Positions 18,026 to 26,394 of a DNA stretch of 64,000 nucleotides are shown here, piece after piece. The position numbers were made by a program, and so were the translations under genes. The number at the start of each line of letters is the position of its first letter. Position 1 is the first letter of the stretch. The notes below the pieces were generated by a model. The model ran no database searches, had not been told where the DNA came from, and saw only the letters and a list, made by a program, of their open reading frames with translations. Origin of the DNA: JAXLSZ01 sp046330315 (lineage in GTDB: Bacteria > Actinomycetota > Thermoleophilia > Solirubrobacterales > 70-9); contig JAXLSZ010000005.1 in the NCBI GenBank assembly GCA_046330315.1, positions 1 to 64,000 on the forward strand. Reading direction: 5' to 3'.

Positions 18026-18198
18026 GCCGGCATCATCGCGCCGGAAGCTGGGAGTTTTCTGAGAGAACCCTTGGAGAAAGCCCTCGCCCACCCCCCTTCC
18101 CCCACCGAACGTCCCGGAGTACCCCGCATAGCAACAACTCCGGGAAGTTCGCGGTGTTTGGGGGGTGATACCGGCGCTCCGCTTCGGCTCCTGAACGC

Positions 18199-19491
18199 TC
18201 AGCCCCGCAACGAGGCGGCCAGGCGGGCCGCCGCGTCGCTGAGGTCAGCCGCGGTGGCCGTGCGCCCGGGGGCGGCCTCGACCACATCGAGGCCGAGGCG
18301 ACTGGCCTGCGAGGCGCTGAGACGGCTCTCGCCCACCACGGCCACGCAGCGCACCCCGGCCGCGCGGGCCCGCTCGGCGACCGCCGCGACGACCTTTCCG
18401 GACAGGGTCTGGGCGTCCAGTCGCCCCTCTCCCGTGACCACCGCCCGAGCGCGGGAGAGCCGTCGGTCGAAGCCGGCCGCGTCCAGGACGAACGCAGCCC
18501 CGGGTCTGATCTCGGCTCCGGCGAATGCCCAGAGGCCCCCGGCCAGCCCTCCCCCGGCTCCCGCTCCGGGATGCCCGGCGGGATCGCGCCCCGTTGTCCC
18601 CCGCGCCCTCCCGGCCCAGGCTTCCAGGCGCCCCTCAAGGCGCCTCACCGCCGCGTCGTCCGCCCCCTTCTGGGGGCCGAAGACCCGCGCCGCGCCCGAA
18701 GGCCCGCACATCGGGGCGTTGACGTCCGCGAGGACGATCAGCCGCGCCCCGCCGAGGGTCTGGTGGAGCCCGTGGAGCCCGGCGGGCGCCGTCGTCTCCC
18801 CGGGCGCTGGCTCGCCGGCGGGTGCCGTCGCCTCCGCAGATGCTGGCTCGCCGACGGGCGCCGTCGCCTCCGCAGACGCTGGCTCGCCGACGGGCGCCGT
18901 CGCCTCCGCAGACGCTGGCTCGCCGGCGGGCGCCGTCGCCTCCGCAGACGCTGCATCGCCGACGGGTGCCGTTGTGACTGCCGGCACCGCCGTGCCGCCA
19001 GGCTCGGGAACCCGACCCTCGGAGCGGGCCCCCAGCGCCTCCAGGGCGCCCTTTCCTCCGTCGGTGCTGGCTGTTCCACCGACCGCGACCAGGACCTCGC
19101 GTGCCCCGTTCGCAAGCGCCGCGGCGATCAGCTCCCCGGTTCCCCGGCTGCTCGCCCCCTCCGCGTCGAGCTCATCCGGCGCCAGTCTCCAAAGACCCGA
19201 GGCCTCGGCCGCCTCCACGACCGCCCGTACGCCGTCGCCGAGGATCGCAACCCGGCCCATGACCTCACGGCCGAGGGCGTCGTGCGCGGGAACCTGCACT
19301 GTGCGGCCGCCCGCGACCGCGAGCAGCGCCGCCGCGGTCCCCTCCCCGCCATCGGCAAGCGGCACCTCGTCCACCTCCCCCACCCCCGCCCGCCTCAGCC
19401 CGGCGGCAATCGCCACAGCCACCTCGGCCCCGCTCAGCGTCCCCTTGAACTTGTCGGGGGCGACGAGGACGGGACCGGCGGTGGCGGTCAA
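18199..19491 (-). CDS. Glycerate kinase (GarK type) with an internal repeat insertion
   Basis: A 430-residue member of the GarK glycerate kinase family, which phosphorylates glycerate. VLVAPDKFKGTLSG at the N-terminus, VPLADGGEGT, VAVGGTASTDGGKGALEALG, and TGEGRLDAQTLSGK are family motifs. Between GALEALGARSEG and GGARLIVLADVNAP is an inserted ~60-residue stretch of 12-residue repeats (PVGEPASAEATA-like) encoded by five 36-bp units. The TTG start at 19491 abuts the tRNA-Pro gene. Confidence 0.9.
   Translation of the reverse strand: MTATAGPVLVAPDKFKGTLSGAEVAVAIAAGLRRAGVGEVDEVPLADGGEGTAAALLAVAGGRTVQVPAHDALGREVMGRVAILGDGVRAVVEAAEASGLWRLAPDELDAEGASSRGTGELIAAALANGAREVLVAVGGTASTDGGKGALEALGARSEGRVPEPGGTAVPAVTTAPVGDAASAEATAPAGEPASAEATAPVGEPASAEATAPVGEPASAEATAPAGEPAPGETTAPAGLHGLHQTLGGARLIVLADVNAPMCGPSGAARVFGPQKGADDAAVRRLEGRLEAWAGRARGTTGRDPAGHPGAGAGGGLAGGLWAFAGAEIRPGAAFVLDAAGFDRRLSRARAVVTGEGRLDAQTLSGKVVAAVAERARAAGVRCVAVVGESRLSASQASRLGLDVVEAAPGRTATAADLSDAAARLAASLRG
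18788..18967. repeat. 36-bp in-frame tandem repeat, five copies, in glycerate kinase
   Basis: Units start at 18788, 18824, 18860, 18896 and 18932. Three are nearly identical; the first is most diverged. Each encodes 12 Ala/Pro/Glu-rich residues inside an otherwise ordinary enzyme. Confidence 0.95.
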
Positions 19492-19565
19492 TCGGGGCGC
19501 CCGGATTTGAACCGGGGACCTCACCGACCCGAACGGTGCGCGCTACCAGGCTGCGCCACGCCCCG
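19492..19565 (-). tRNA. tRNA-Pro, anticodon CGG
   Basis: A 74-nt cloverleaf can be drawn: acceptor CGGGGCG paired with CGCCCCG, D-arm GCGC/GCGC with the AGCCTGGTA loop, anticodon stem ACCG/CGGT around TTCGGGT (anticodon CGG, codon CCG), and T-arm CCCGG-TTCAAAT-CCGGG, with A as discriminator. CCA is not encoded. The glycerate kinase start codon is the next base. Confidence 0.96.
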
Positions 19566-19610
19566 AGAGGGCCCGATTATCTCAGAGCCCCGCTGCGCGG
19601 CGCCTCCCTG

Positions 19611-19667
19611 CCCCGCCGAGATGCAAGTTCCGGCGGATAATCAGCTCGAACTTGAAACTCGGCGGGG
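19611..19667. promoter_or_regulatory. 57-bp interrupted inverted repeat
   Basis: CCCCGCCGAG at 19611 pairs perfectly with CTCGGCGGGG ending at 19667, and inside it AAGTTC pairs with GAACTT. There is no T-tract on either side. It sits just after the DsbA-like gene stop and upstream of tRNA-Pro on the minus strand, so a terminator or processing structure is possible. Two 19-bp direct repeats follow at about 19671-19708. Confidence 0.55.
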
Positions 19668-19715
19668 CGGGCGGGGGTGGCGGCCGGCGGCGGGGGTGGC
19701 GGCCGGCGGCGGGGG

Positions 19716-20444
19716 CTACTGGACGGCGCGGATCGCCGCCTCGATCTCCGCCAGGGTCGGGGAGTCCTGCAGGGTGCGGGTGCCGCGCGGGCCGGTGACG
19801 ATCGCCGAGGGCTGGGCGCGCAGCCCGAGGCCGCGGGCGGTCTCGTCCTGGGCCTCGAGGCGCCGGGTGATCGCCCCGTCGGGGCCGCCACCCTCGTTGA
19901 AGTCCCGCTTCCACTGCTGGGTGTCCAGCTCGCCGATCGAGCCGGCGATCGAAGTCAGCAGGCGCTCGGTCACCCCGACCCGCTCCGCCTCGGCCTGGTT
20001 GCGGAAGAGCAGGTAGACGTACTGCCACTGGTAGCCCTGCTCGCCGGCCGCCTCGGCGGCGAGGAAACCCTCCTCGACGGCCTGTGTCGAGAACGAGTAG
20101 TGCCGGTAGACGAGCTGGACGTCGCCGGACCTGACGTAGCCCTCGACCAGGCCCGGGACCGTGGAGAGGAACTGCTCGCGGCAGTTGGCGCACTGGACGT
20201 CGTTGAACATCTCGATCGTCACCGGGGCGTCGGGCGACCCGAGCCGGTCCCCGTCCTGGCGCACCCCGCCGAAGACCCGCTGGGCGTCGTCGATCCCCGA
20301 GACCCTGACGACCGCCGGACCCGCCTTCTGCCCCGCCAGGTCGACCAGGGTCACCAGCAGCGCGACCGTCCCGACCGCCAGCACCGCGAGCACGAACCAG
20401 CGCCCCCGCCTGGACTCCCCGGCCCCCTGAACCGTCGTCTCCAT
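19716..20444 (-). CDS. DsbA/DsbG-like membrane-anchored thioredoxin-fold protein
   Basis: A 242-residue protein with one N-terminal membrane anchor (about residues 16-37, FVLAVLAVGTVALLVTLVD) and an extracytoplasmic thioredoxin fold. GSPDAPVTIEMFNDVQCANC carries the CANC active site; a long helical insert and a late cis-Pro segment (RAQPSAIV) follow, as in the thioredoxin_4 family. It probably makes or isomerises disulfides in exported proteins. Confidence 0.88.
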   Translation of the reverse strand: METTVQGAGESRRGRWFVLAVLAVGTVALLVTLVDLAGQKAGPAVVRVSGIDDAQRVFGGVRQDGDRLGSPDAPVTIEMFNDVQCANCREQFLSTVPGLVEGYVRSGDVQLVYRHYSFSTQAVEEGFLAAEAAGEQGYQWQYVYLLFRNQAEAERVGVTERLLTSIAGSIGELDTQQWKRDFNEGGGPDGAITRRLEAQDETARGLGLRAQPSAIVTGPRGTRTLQDSPTLAEIEAAIRAVQ

Positions 20445-20463
20445 CCGCTGCTCCCGGGGCCGC

Positions 20464-20730
20464 TCAGCCCGCGACCGCCGTGTAGTAGCGGACCGCGAGG
20501 CCCGTGAGCAGGGTCTTGAAGCCCTCCTCGACGCTGATCCCCTCCGCCTCGGCGAAGCGCTCCAGGCCCTGCTGCTCGATCGCCACGCTGCGGCGCACCA
20601 CCTCCTCCACCAGGTCGGGGTGCTGGTCGCAGAAGTAGGCCCCCATCGAGTAGAGGTCCGTGTCCATCAACGACTCGATGAAGGAGTCGTTCCCGGCGAC
20701 CGCGCCCGCCGCTGTGTCCGCGTCCGGCAT
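20464..20730 (-). CDS. Conserved hypothetical small protein
   Basis: An 88-residue, mainly helical protein (SFIESLMDTDLYSMGAYFCD, HPDLVEEVVRRSVAIEQQGL) without signal or membrane segment. I do not recognise a family. I chose the ATG at 20730; a longer frame would run into the divergent Nif3-like gene. Its stop lies 19 bp before the DsbA-like start, so the two may be one transcript. Confidence 0.6.
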   Translation of the reverse strand: MPDADTAAGAVAGNDSFIESLMDTDLYSMGAYFCDQHPDLVEEVVRRSVAIEQQGLERFAEAEGISVEEGFKTLLTGLAVRYYTAVAG

Positions 20731-20752
20731 CCTCACATCGTAGATTGACCGC

Positions 20753-21514
20753 ATGGCCGACCGCGATGCGATCGTCACCTTCTGCGACGGGCTGCTCGAC
20801 GCCCTCGCCTTCGAGGACTACGGGCCCAACGGCCTGCAGGTGCCGGGGCGGCGCGAGGTCGCCCGGGTGGTCACCGGCGTCTCCGCCCACCGGGAGATGA
20901 TCGAGCGCGCCGTGGCGGCCGAGGCTGATCTGCTGCTCACCCACCACGGCCTCTTCTGGGACTTCCTGCCGCGGGCGCTCAGCGAGCAGATGGCGGAGCG
21001 GCTGAGGCTGGCGCTGGAGGCGGGGCTGAACGTCGCCGCCTACCACCTGCCCCTCGACGCCCACCGGCAGATCGGCAACAACGCCCTGCTCTGCGAGTCG
21101 CTCGGCTTCGCCGTCACCGACCGCGATTTCGCCCGGGTTCGCGGGCGCCCGATCGGAGTGGTCGGCAGCCGGCCCGAGGGGATCTCCTCGACAGAGCTGT
21201 TCGCGTCGGTCGCCGCAAGCCTCGGGCGCGAGCCGCTGGTCTTCGACGCCGGCCCCGAGACGGTCCGCACGATCGGGATCGTCAGCGGCGCCGGAGCCTC
21301 CGCGGTCGGCGAGGCGGTCCGGCTCGGGCTCGATGCGATGCTGACCGGCGAGCCGGCCGAGCACGCGATGGCCGACGCCCGCGAGGGCGGCCTGCACTTC
21401 ATCGCCGCCGGCCACTACGCGACCGAGGTCGGCGGGATCCGCCGCCTCGGAGAGGCGGTGGCCGCGGAGTTCGGCCTCGAGCACCGCTTCATCGACGTCC
21501 CCAACCCGATCTAG
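20753..21514 (+). CDS. Nif3-like dinuclear metal centre protein
   Basis: A 253-residue Nif3/YbgI family protein. Metal-binding residues are visible in LLLTHHGLFWD, the central Asp of YHLPLDAHRQIGNN, and FIAAGHYATEVGG near the end. Family members form hexameric rings; several are annotated as GTP cyclohydrolase I type 2, but that activity is not generally shown. A TAGATT -10-like box lies 13 bp before the ATG, so the mRNA may be nearly leaderless. Confidence 0.9.
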   Translation: MADRDAIVTFCDGLLDALAFEDYGPNGLQVPGRREVARVVTGVSAHREMIERAVAAEADLLLTHHGLFWDFLPRALSEQMAERLRLALEAGLNVAAYHLPLDAHRQIGNNALLCESLGFAVTDRDFARVRGRPIGVVGSRPEGISSTELFASVAASLGREPLVFDAGPETVRTIGIVSGAGASAVGEAVRLGLDAMLTGEPAEHAMADAREGGLHFIAAGHYATEVGGIRRLGEAVAAEFGLEHRFIDVPNPI

Positions 21515-21532
21515 TTGCGCCTCCCCGGCGGA

Positions 21533-21560
21533 TTGACACATCCGCCCCCAGCGATAAACA
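21533..21560 (+). promoter_or_regulatory. Sigma70-type promoter
   Basis: A perfect TTGACA (21533-21538) is followed 16 bp later by TAAACA (21555-21560). It precedes the 60-residue protein gene at 21594 by about 33 bp. Confidence 0.55.
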
Positions 21561-21593
21561 TGAGAGCCTGAAAACGATGAGAGGAAGGTCTCA

Positions 21594-21776
21594 GTGGCCA
21601 ATCACCTGACGCCCACCGAACTCGCCGAAGAGCTTCACATGAAGCGCACCGAGGTCATCGAGAAGTGCATGCAGATGGGCGTCCCGATCTTCCACGGAAG
21701 GATTGACAAGGCCCTGTTCGTGAGCTCCCTGCGGAGCCTCTCCCAACCGGGCAAGGGCCAGCCCTCGGCCGCCTGA
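21594..21776 (+). CDS. Small HTH-like protein
   Basis: A 60-residue protein starting MANHLTPTELAEELHMKRTE and continuing VIEKCMQMGVPIFHGRIDKA. The first half looks like a helix-turn-helix of the excisionase/IF2-N type. GAGGAAGG lies 6 bases before the GTG, and a promoter lies further upstream, so it is well supported as a gene. Partner or target unknown. Confidence 0.75.
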   Translation: MANHLTPTELAEELHMKRTEVIEKCMQMGVPIFHGRIDKALFVSSLRSLSQPGKGQPSAA

Positions 21777-21886
21777 CCCGGCCCTGCGGGCGGTCGCCGC
21801 GGGACTGCCGGCGGCGGCCAGCAAATAGACTCTCCCCTCCGGCGAGGCCGCACTCGCCGCCGCAGCAACCACCAGCGAGGAGAGAG

Positions 21887-23719
21887 ATGGAGCAAGCAAC
21901 CGCGTCCCGCGAGGAGGCCGCCGAGCCCGGCAGGGGCACAGGATCGAGGACCATCGCCGACCTGCTGCCGCTGGCGGCGCAGACCTACGGCGACGCCCGG
22001 GCGATCCTCTACAAGGACGAGAGCGGGAACTGGATCGGCCGCAGCTACAAGGAGGTCCTGGAGACCTCCCGCGCCCTCTCCCTGGGCCTGATCTCGCTCG
22101 GCGTCGAGAGGGGCGACAAGGTGTCGATCCTCGCCAACACCCGCCCGGAGTGGAGCTACTTCGACTACGCGGCACTCTCGGCCGGCGCCACGGTGGTGCC
22201 GATCTACCAGACCAACTCGCCCGAGGAGTGCCGCTACGTGCTGGAGAACTCCGACGCGAAGGTCGTCGTGGTCGAGGACGGCGAGCAGCTCGCCAAGGTC
22301 CGCGAGGTGCGCGCGGACCTGCCCCTCCTCGAGCACGTGGTGCTGATGACCGGCGAGGCCGAGGACTCGATCTCGGCGCAGGACCTGATGAAGCGCGGCG
22401 AGGAGGCCGACCCCGCCCGCTGGGAGGAGCGGTGGCGCTCGGTGGGCCCCGAGGACATCTGCACCCTCATCTACACCTCGGGGACGACCGGGCCGCCGAA
22501 GGGCTGCATCATCAGCCACGGCAACTACCGGGCGATGCTCGACATGATCGTCGAGGCCGGGACGCTCGGCGAAGGCGGGGAGGAGGAGATCACCTACCTG
22601 TTCCTGCCCCTCGCCCACTCCTTCGCCCTGCTGATCCAGCTCGCCAACCTCGAGCTGGGGGCGACGCTCGCCTACTGGGAGCGGGACCCGCTGAAGATCG
22701 TCCCCAACCTCTCCGAGGTGAGGCCGACCTACTTCCCCTCGGTGCCGAGGATCTACGAGAAGATCTACGCCGCCGCCAACGCCGCCGCCGAGAAGGGGGG
22801 AGGCCTGAAGAAGGCGATCCTCCAGTGGGCGGTCAGGACCGGCGCCAGGATGCGGGAGGCGGAGCGCAGCGGCCGTGAGCCCGGGTTCCTGCTGCGCAAG
22901 CAGTACGAGTTCGCAGACCGCCAGGTCCTCTCGAAGATCCGCGGCCTCTTCGGGGGAAGGTTGCGCGAGGGCGTCACCGGCGCGGCGCCGATCAACCCCG
23001 AGATCCTTCGCTTCTTCGACGCCGCCGGGGTGCTGGTCCTGGAGGGCTGGGGGATGACCGAAACCTCGACCGCGGCGACGATCTCCACCCCCGAGGACTT
23101 CCGAATGGGGACGATCGGCAAGCCCTTCCCGGGCTGCGAGGTGAGGATCGCCGACGACGGCGAGATCCTCGTCAGGGGGCCCAACGTCTTCCAGGGCTAC
23201 TACAAGAACCCCGAGGCGACCGCGGAGACGCTGGTGGACGGCTGGCTGCACACCGGCGACATCGGCGAGTTCGACGCCGACGGCTACCTGAAGATCACCG
23301 GCCGCAAGAAGGACATCATCATCACCGCGGGCGGCAAGAACATCACCCCCGCCAACCTCGAGGCCGAGATCAAGCAGCACCCGCTGGTGTCCCAGTGCGT
23401 GGTGGTCGGCGACCGCCGGCCCTACCTGGTGGCCCTCGTCACCCTCGATCCCGAGGAGGTCGCCGGCTACGCGGCCGAGCACGGCCTGCCTGCCGACCCG
23501 CAGGCCTTCGCCGCCGACCCCAGGGTGAAGGCCGACGTCGAGGCCCACGTCGAGAAGATCAACGAGCGCTTCGCCCGGGTGGAGCAGGTCAAGAAGATCG
23601 CGATCCTGCCCCACGACCTCTCCCAGGAGGGCGGTGAGCTGACCCCGACGCTGAAGGTCAAGCGGGCGGTCGTGGCCGAGAAGTACGCCGGCGAGGTCGA
23701 GGCCCTCTACGCAGGGTAG
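21887..23719 (+). CDS. fadD: Long-chain acyl-CoA synthetase (AMP-forming)
   Basis: A 610-residue ANL-superfamily enzyme that activates fatty acids to acyl-CoA through an acyl-AMP. The P-loop LIYTSGTTGPPKGCII, the A5 motif GWGMTETSTAAT, GWLHTGDIGEFD with its ribose-binding Asp, and GRKKDIIITAGGKNI are all intact; the final catalytic Lys is in TLKVKRAVV. GAGGAGAGAG precedes the ATG. Could feed the acyl pool used by the fab operon or by beta-oxidation. Confidence 0.94.
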   Translation: MEQATASREEAAEPGRGTGSRTIADLLPLAAQTYGDARAILYKDESGNWIGRSYKEVLETSRALSLGLISLGVERGDKVSILANTRPEWSYFDYAALSAGATVVPIYQTNSPEECRYVLENSDAKVVVVEDGEQLAKVREVRADLPLLEHVVLMTGEAEDSISAQDLMKRGEEADPARWEERWRSVGPEDICTLIYTSGTTGPPKGCIISHGNYRAMLDMIVEAGTLGEGGEEEITYLFLPLAHSFALLIQLANLELGATLAYWERDPLKIVPNLSEVRPTYFPSVPRIYEKIYAAANAAAEKGGGLKKAILQWAVRTGARMREAERSGREPGFLLRKQYEFADRQVLSKIRGLFGGRLREGVTGAAPINPEILRFFDAAGVLVLEGWGMTETSTAATISTPEDFRMGTIGKPFPGCEVRIADDGEILVRGPNVFQGYYKNPEATAETLVDGWLHTGDIGEFDADGYLKITGRKKDIIITAGGKNITPANLEAEIKQHPLVSQCVVVGDRRPYLVALVTLDPEEVAGYAAEHGLPADPQAFAADPRVKADVEAHVEKINERFARVEQVKKIAILPHDLSQEGGELTPTLKVKRAVVAEKYAGEVEALYAG

Positions 23720-23746
23720 GCGGGGCGGCGGCGAGGACGGGCAGCG

Positions 23747-24295
23747 GTGACCGCAAGGGCCTGCGTCTTCTGCGGCTCCCGGGTCCCCGCCGACCCCGCC
23801 CTGGAGGCGGCGGCGCGGTTGCTCGGCGAGCGGCTGGCCGCGCGCGGAATCGGCCTGGTCTATGGCGGGGGCGGCGTCGGGCTGATGGGGGTGGTGGCCG
23901 ACACGGTGCTGGCCGCGGGCGGCGAGGTGGTCGGGGTGATCCCCGAATTCCTCGAAGAGTGGGAGGACGTCCACACCGGGGTCGGCGAGATGCTGGTGGT
24001 GGACTCGCTGGCCCGCCGCAAGGAGGAGATGATCGGGCTCTCCGACGCCTTCGTCGGCCTGGCCGGAGGCGTGGGCACCCTGGACGAGATCTGCGAGGTC
24101 CTCTCCTGGCAGCAGCTGGGGCTGCTCTCCAAGCCTCTCGGCCTGCTCGACACCAGCGGGTTCTTCGCGGGCCTGCGGGAGCAGCTTCGAACAGCCACCG
24201 AGCTCGGCCTCGCCAGCGAGCCGACGCCCGAGCGGCTCGTCGTCGATACCGACCCCGACGCGCTTCTGGACGCACTCGGCCTGGCCGGGCGCTGA
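23747..24295 (+). CDS. LOG-family protein (cytokinin riboside 5'-monophosphate phosphoribohydrolase-like)
   Basis: A 182-residue Rossmann-type protein. VYGGGGVGLMG and LAGGVGTLDEICEVLSWQQLG correspond to the LOG signature, though the usual Pro of PGGxGT is replaced by Ala. The Arg/Glu active-site pair (LARRKEEMIG) is present. Bacterial members release base from nucleoside monophosphates; true substrate unknown. It starts with GTG 27 bp after fadD. Confidence 0.85.
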   Translation: MTARACVFCGSRVPADPALEAAARLLGERLAARGIGLVYGGGGVGLMGVVADTVLAAGGEVVGVIPEFLEEWEDVHTGVGEMLVVDSLARRKEEMIGLSDAFVGLAGGVGTLDEICEVLSWQQLGLLSKPLGLLDTSGFFAGLREQLRTATELGLASEPTPERLVVDTDPDALLDALGLAGR

Positions 24296-24298
24296 GGC

Positions 24299-25033
24299 TC
24301 AGCAGCTCCGGGCCGCCGGGTCGAAGGCGTCCCGGGCGAGCCGGTCTGCTCCCGGACCGCAGTCGATGCGAAGGTCCCTGGTGAAGTCGCGGGCGCGGAC
24401 CCTGTCCGCGCCGGGCCCGGCGAGGTAGGTGTCACGCCCGCCGGCGAGTGTGATCGGGCCGGCGCTGCCCGGGCGGTCGAGGATGTCCTTGCCGGGCCCT
24501 CCGAGGAGGGTGTCGGGTCCCTCGAACCCGAACATCCTGTCGTTTCCCTGCCCCCCGATGAGCCGGTCCACCGCCATGCCGCCGTACAGGGAGTCGTCGC
24601 CGGGGCCGCCGTCGAAGACGATCCGCGAGCCTGCCCTGAAGAACAGGATCGGCGAGAAGAGGGCGAATGCGAGCTGCTGCTGGACCCTGTCCCGCCGGTC
24701 GCCGGTCCGCACCAGCACCTGGGGCGGGCGGGAACTGCTCAGCGGGCAGGCGACCCCGATTCCACTCGGCCCGCAGGGAAGCAGCGTCGCCACTCCGGCG
24801 CCGGAGTCGCTGATCACGAGCTCGCCATTGGTGACGTCGAGGTCGACGGTGATGTCGTTGGTCTCACCGGGGCCCGACACCGCCCGCAGGACGTTGTTGT
24901 TGATCGTCACCGTGGTGACCGCGGCCGCGGCGGGGGGGAACACCGCGGCGGCCAGCAGCGCCGTCACGGCCGCTGCGGTCAGGATCGGGGCGGCGAGGAT
25001 GCGGGCGGATGGGCCTGCCGTGAGCCCAAACAT
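24299..25033 (-). CDS. Secreted RTX-like calcium-binding protein
   Basis: A 244-residue protein with a signal peptide (ILAAPILTAAAVTALLAAAVFPPAAAA) and Asp/Gly-rich nonapeptide-like repeats: FDGGPGDDSLYGG, GGQGNDRMFGFEGPDTLLGG. It ends with IDCGPGADRLARDAFD, which resembles the segment at the split point of the larger RTX-like protein on the island. Likely exported and calcium-stabilised. Confidence 0.85.
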   Translation of the reverse strand: MFGLTAGPSARILAAPILTAAAVTALLAAAVFPPAAAAVTTVTINNNVLRAVSGPGETNDITVDLDVTNGELVISDSGAGVATLLPCGPSGIGVACPLSSSRPPQVLVRTGDRRDRVQQQLAFALFSPILFFRAGSRIVFDGGPGDDSLYGGMAVDRLIGGQGNDRMFGFEGPDTLLGGPGKDILDRPGSAGPITLAGGRDTYLAGPGADRVRARDFTRDLRIDCGPGADRLARDAFDPAARSC

Positions 25034-25053
25034 ACTCCCGCGGGCCGCCACCG

Positions 25054-26316
25054 CTAGGAGGCCTCGCCGGACTGGCGCAGAAGGGCCGAGGTGGTCTGCT
25101 CGAGCACCCGCCGCCAGGCCGAGGTCTGCTCGGGCTCCTCCTCGGAGACCTGCTTGATGACCTTGCGCACCCGGCGGGCCGAGATCTCTATCCCGTGGCG
25201 GTCGGCGATCTCCTTGTAGCGCTGGTAGTCGGCGGCGAGCGCGACGGTGACCGACTCGAAGCCGTGCCGCGCGATCGCCAGGCGCTGGGAGTAGTCCATC
25301 ACCGAGGTCCCGAACATCAGCTCGTCGTTGGGCTCGGGCTCGATCAGCAGGATGTCCACGCCGGGGTACTTCTCCTGCCAGAAGGCGACCGCCTGGTGCA
25401 GGCGGGCATGGGCGATCAGCTTGAAGGTCTGGTTGGCGATCGCCGGCAGCCCCATGTCGGAGACGCGCCGGACCCGGGTGCCGAGGAAGGTGGGGATCTG
25501 GCGCTTGAAGTCGTTGATGTAGGGAACCAGGGGGTTGACGACGACGATGAACTTGGCGCCGCGCTCGACCGCGATGTCGACGTTCGTGGTCGAGCGGATC
25601 CCGCCGTCGATCAGCTGGCGCCCCTTCAGCTCGACCGGCTTGTAGACGACAGGCAGGGCAGTGGAGCACTCGACCGCCCGGGAGATCGGGACGTCGCACC
25701 ACTCGCCCTCGCCAAGGATGATCCGCTCGCAGGTGTCGAGGTCGGTCGCCGTCAGGTAGAGCTCGCGCTCGAGCATCCGGAAGTCGTTGGTGCGGTCGGG
25801 ATCGGAGAGGACCTCCTCGACGTAGGCGTTGATCCCCTGCCCGGAGTAGATGCCGGTCGGCAGCCCCTCCGCGAGGCCGACGCCGACGTCCATCAGCGAG
25901 ATGTCGCCGAGCCGGGCGAGCAGGCTGCGGGCGGTGCCGATCAGCCGCAGCGGCAGCACCGAGGCCTTCTCGAGGTAGCCGCGGTAGTTCGGCCTGAGCA
26001 GGGTGCCGAGGTCCACGTCGTCGATCGGCGAGGGCAGTCGCTTGTTGAGCACCCTCATCATCTCCTCGGGGGTCACCCCGTTGGCCAGCAGGCTGGCGAC
26101 GAAGGAGCCGGCGCTGGTCCCGACGTAGATGTCGAACTCGTTGACCGTGCGGTTGACCGCGAGCAGGTCGAAGGCGCGCAGCGCGCCGATCTCGTACACG
26201 CCCCCCGTGAATCCGCCGCCGCCCAGGACGAGTGCTGTCTTCGAGCGGCGTCTCCTTGTCCGAGGCGCCCTGCGGCTCTGGCCGGAGGGCGTCTCGAGCT
26301 TGACGACCTTGCCCAC
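25054..26316 (-). CDS. Patatin-like phospholipase
   Basis: A 420-residue lipid acyl hydrolase. The oxyanion loop LGGGGFTGGVYEIGAL, the nucleophile elbow GTSAGSF, and the catalytic-dyad Asp in IDGGIRSTTN are present. An N-terminal basic segment (SRRAPRTRRRRSK) precedes the domain and the C-terminus is a helical extension. Starts with GTG. Substrate not deducible; may act on membrane lipids or storage esters. Confidence 0.9.
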   Translation of the reverse strand: MGKVVKLETPSGQSRRAPRTRRRRSKTALVLGGGGFTGGVYEIGALRAFDLLAVNRTVNEFDIYVGTSAGSFVASLLANGVTPEEMMRVLNKRLPSPIDDVDLGTLLRPNYRGYLEKASVLPLRLIGTARSLLARLGDISLMDVGVGLAEGLPTGIYSGQGINAYVEEVLSDPDRTNDFRMLERELYLTATDLDTCERIILGEGEWCDVPISRAVECSTALPVVYKPVELKGRQLIDGGIRSTTNVDIAVERGAKFIVVVNPLVPYINDFKRQIPTFLGTRVRRVSDMGLPAIANQTFKLIAHARLHQAVAFWQEKYPGVDILLIEPEPNDELMFGTSVMDYSQRLAIARHGFESVTVALAADYQRYKEIADRHGIEISARRVRKVIKQVSEEEPEQTSAWRRVLEQTTSALLRQSGEAS

Positions 26317-26394
26317 GAAGGCAAAGTATCGCAGGCGTGCATGCGCGGAGTCGGGGCGCTACCCTCGTCCGCCCGCGTGTTGGGACCACTGATG

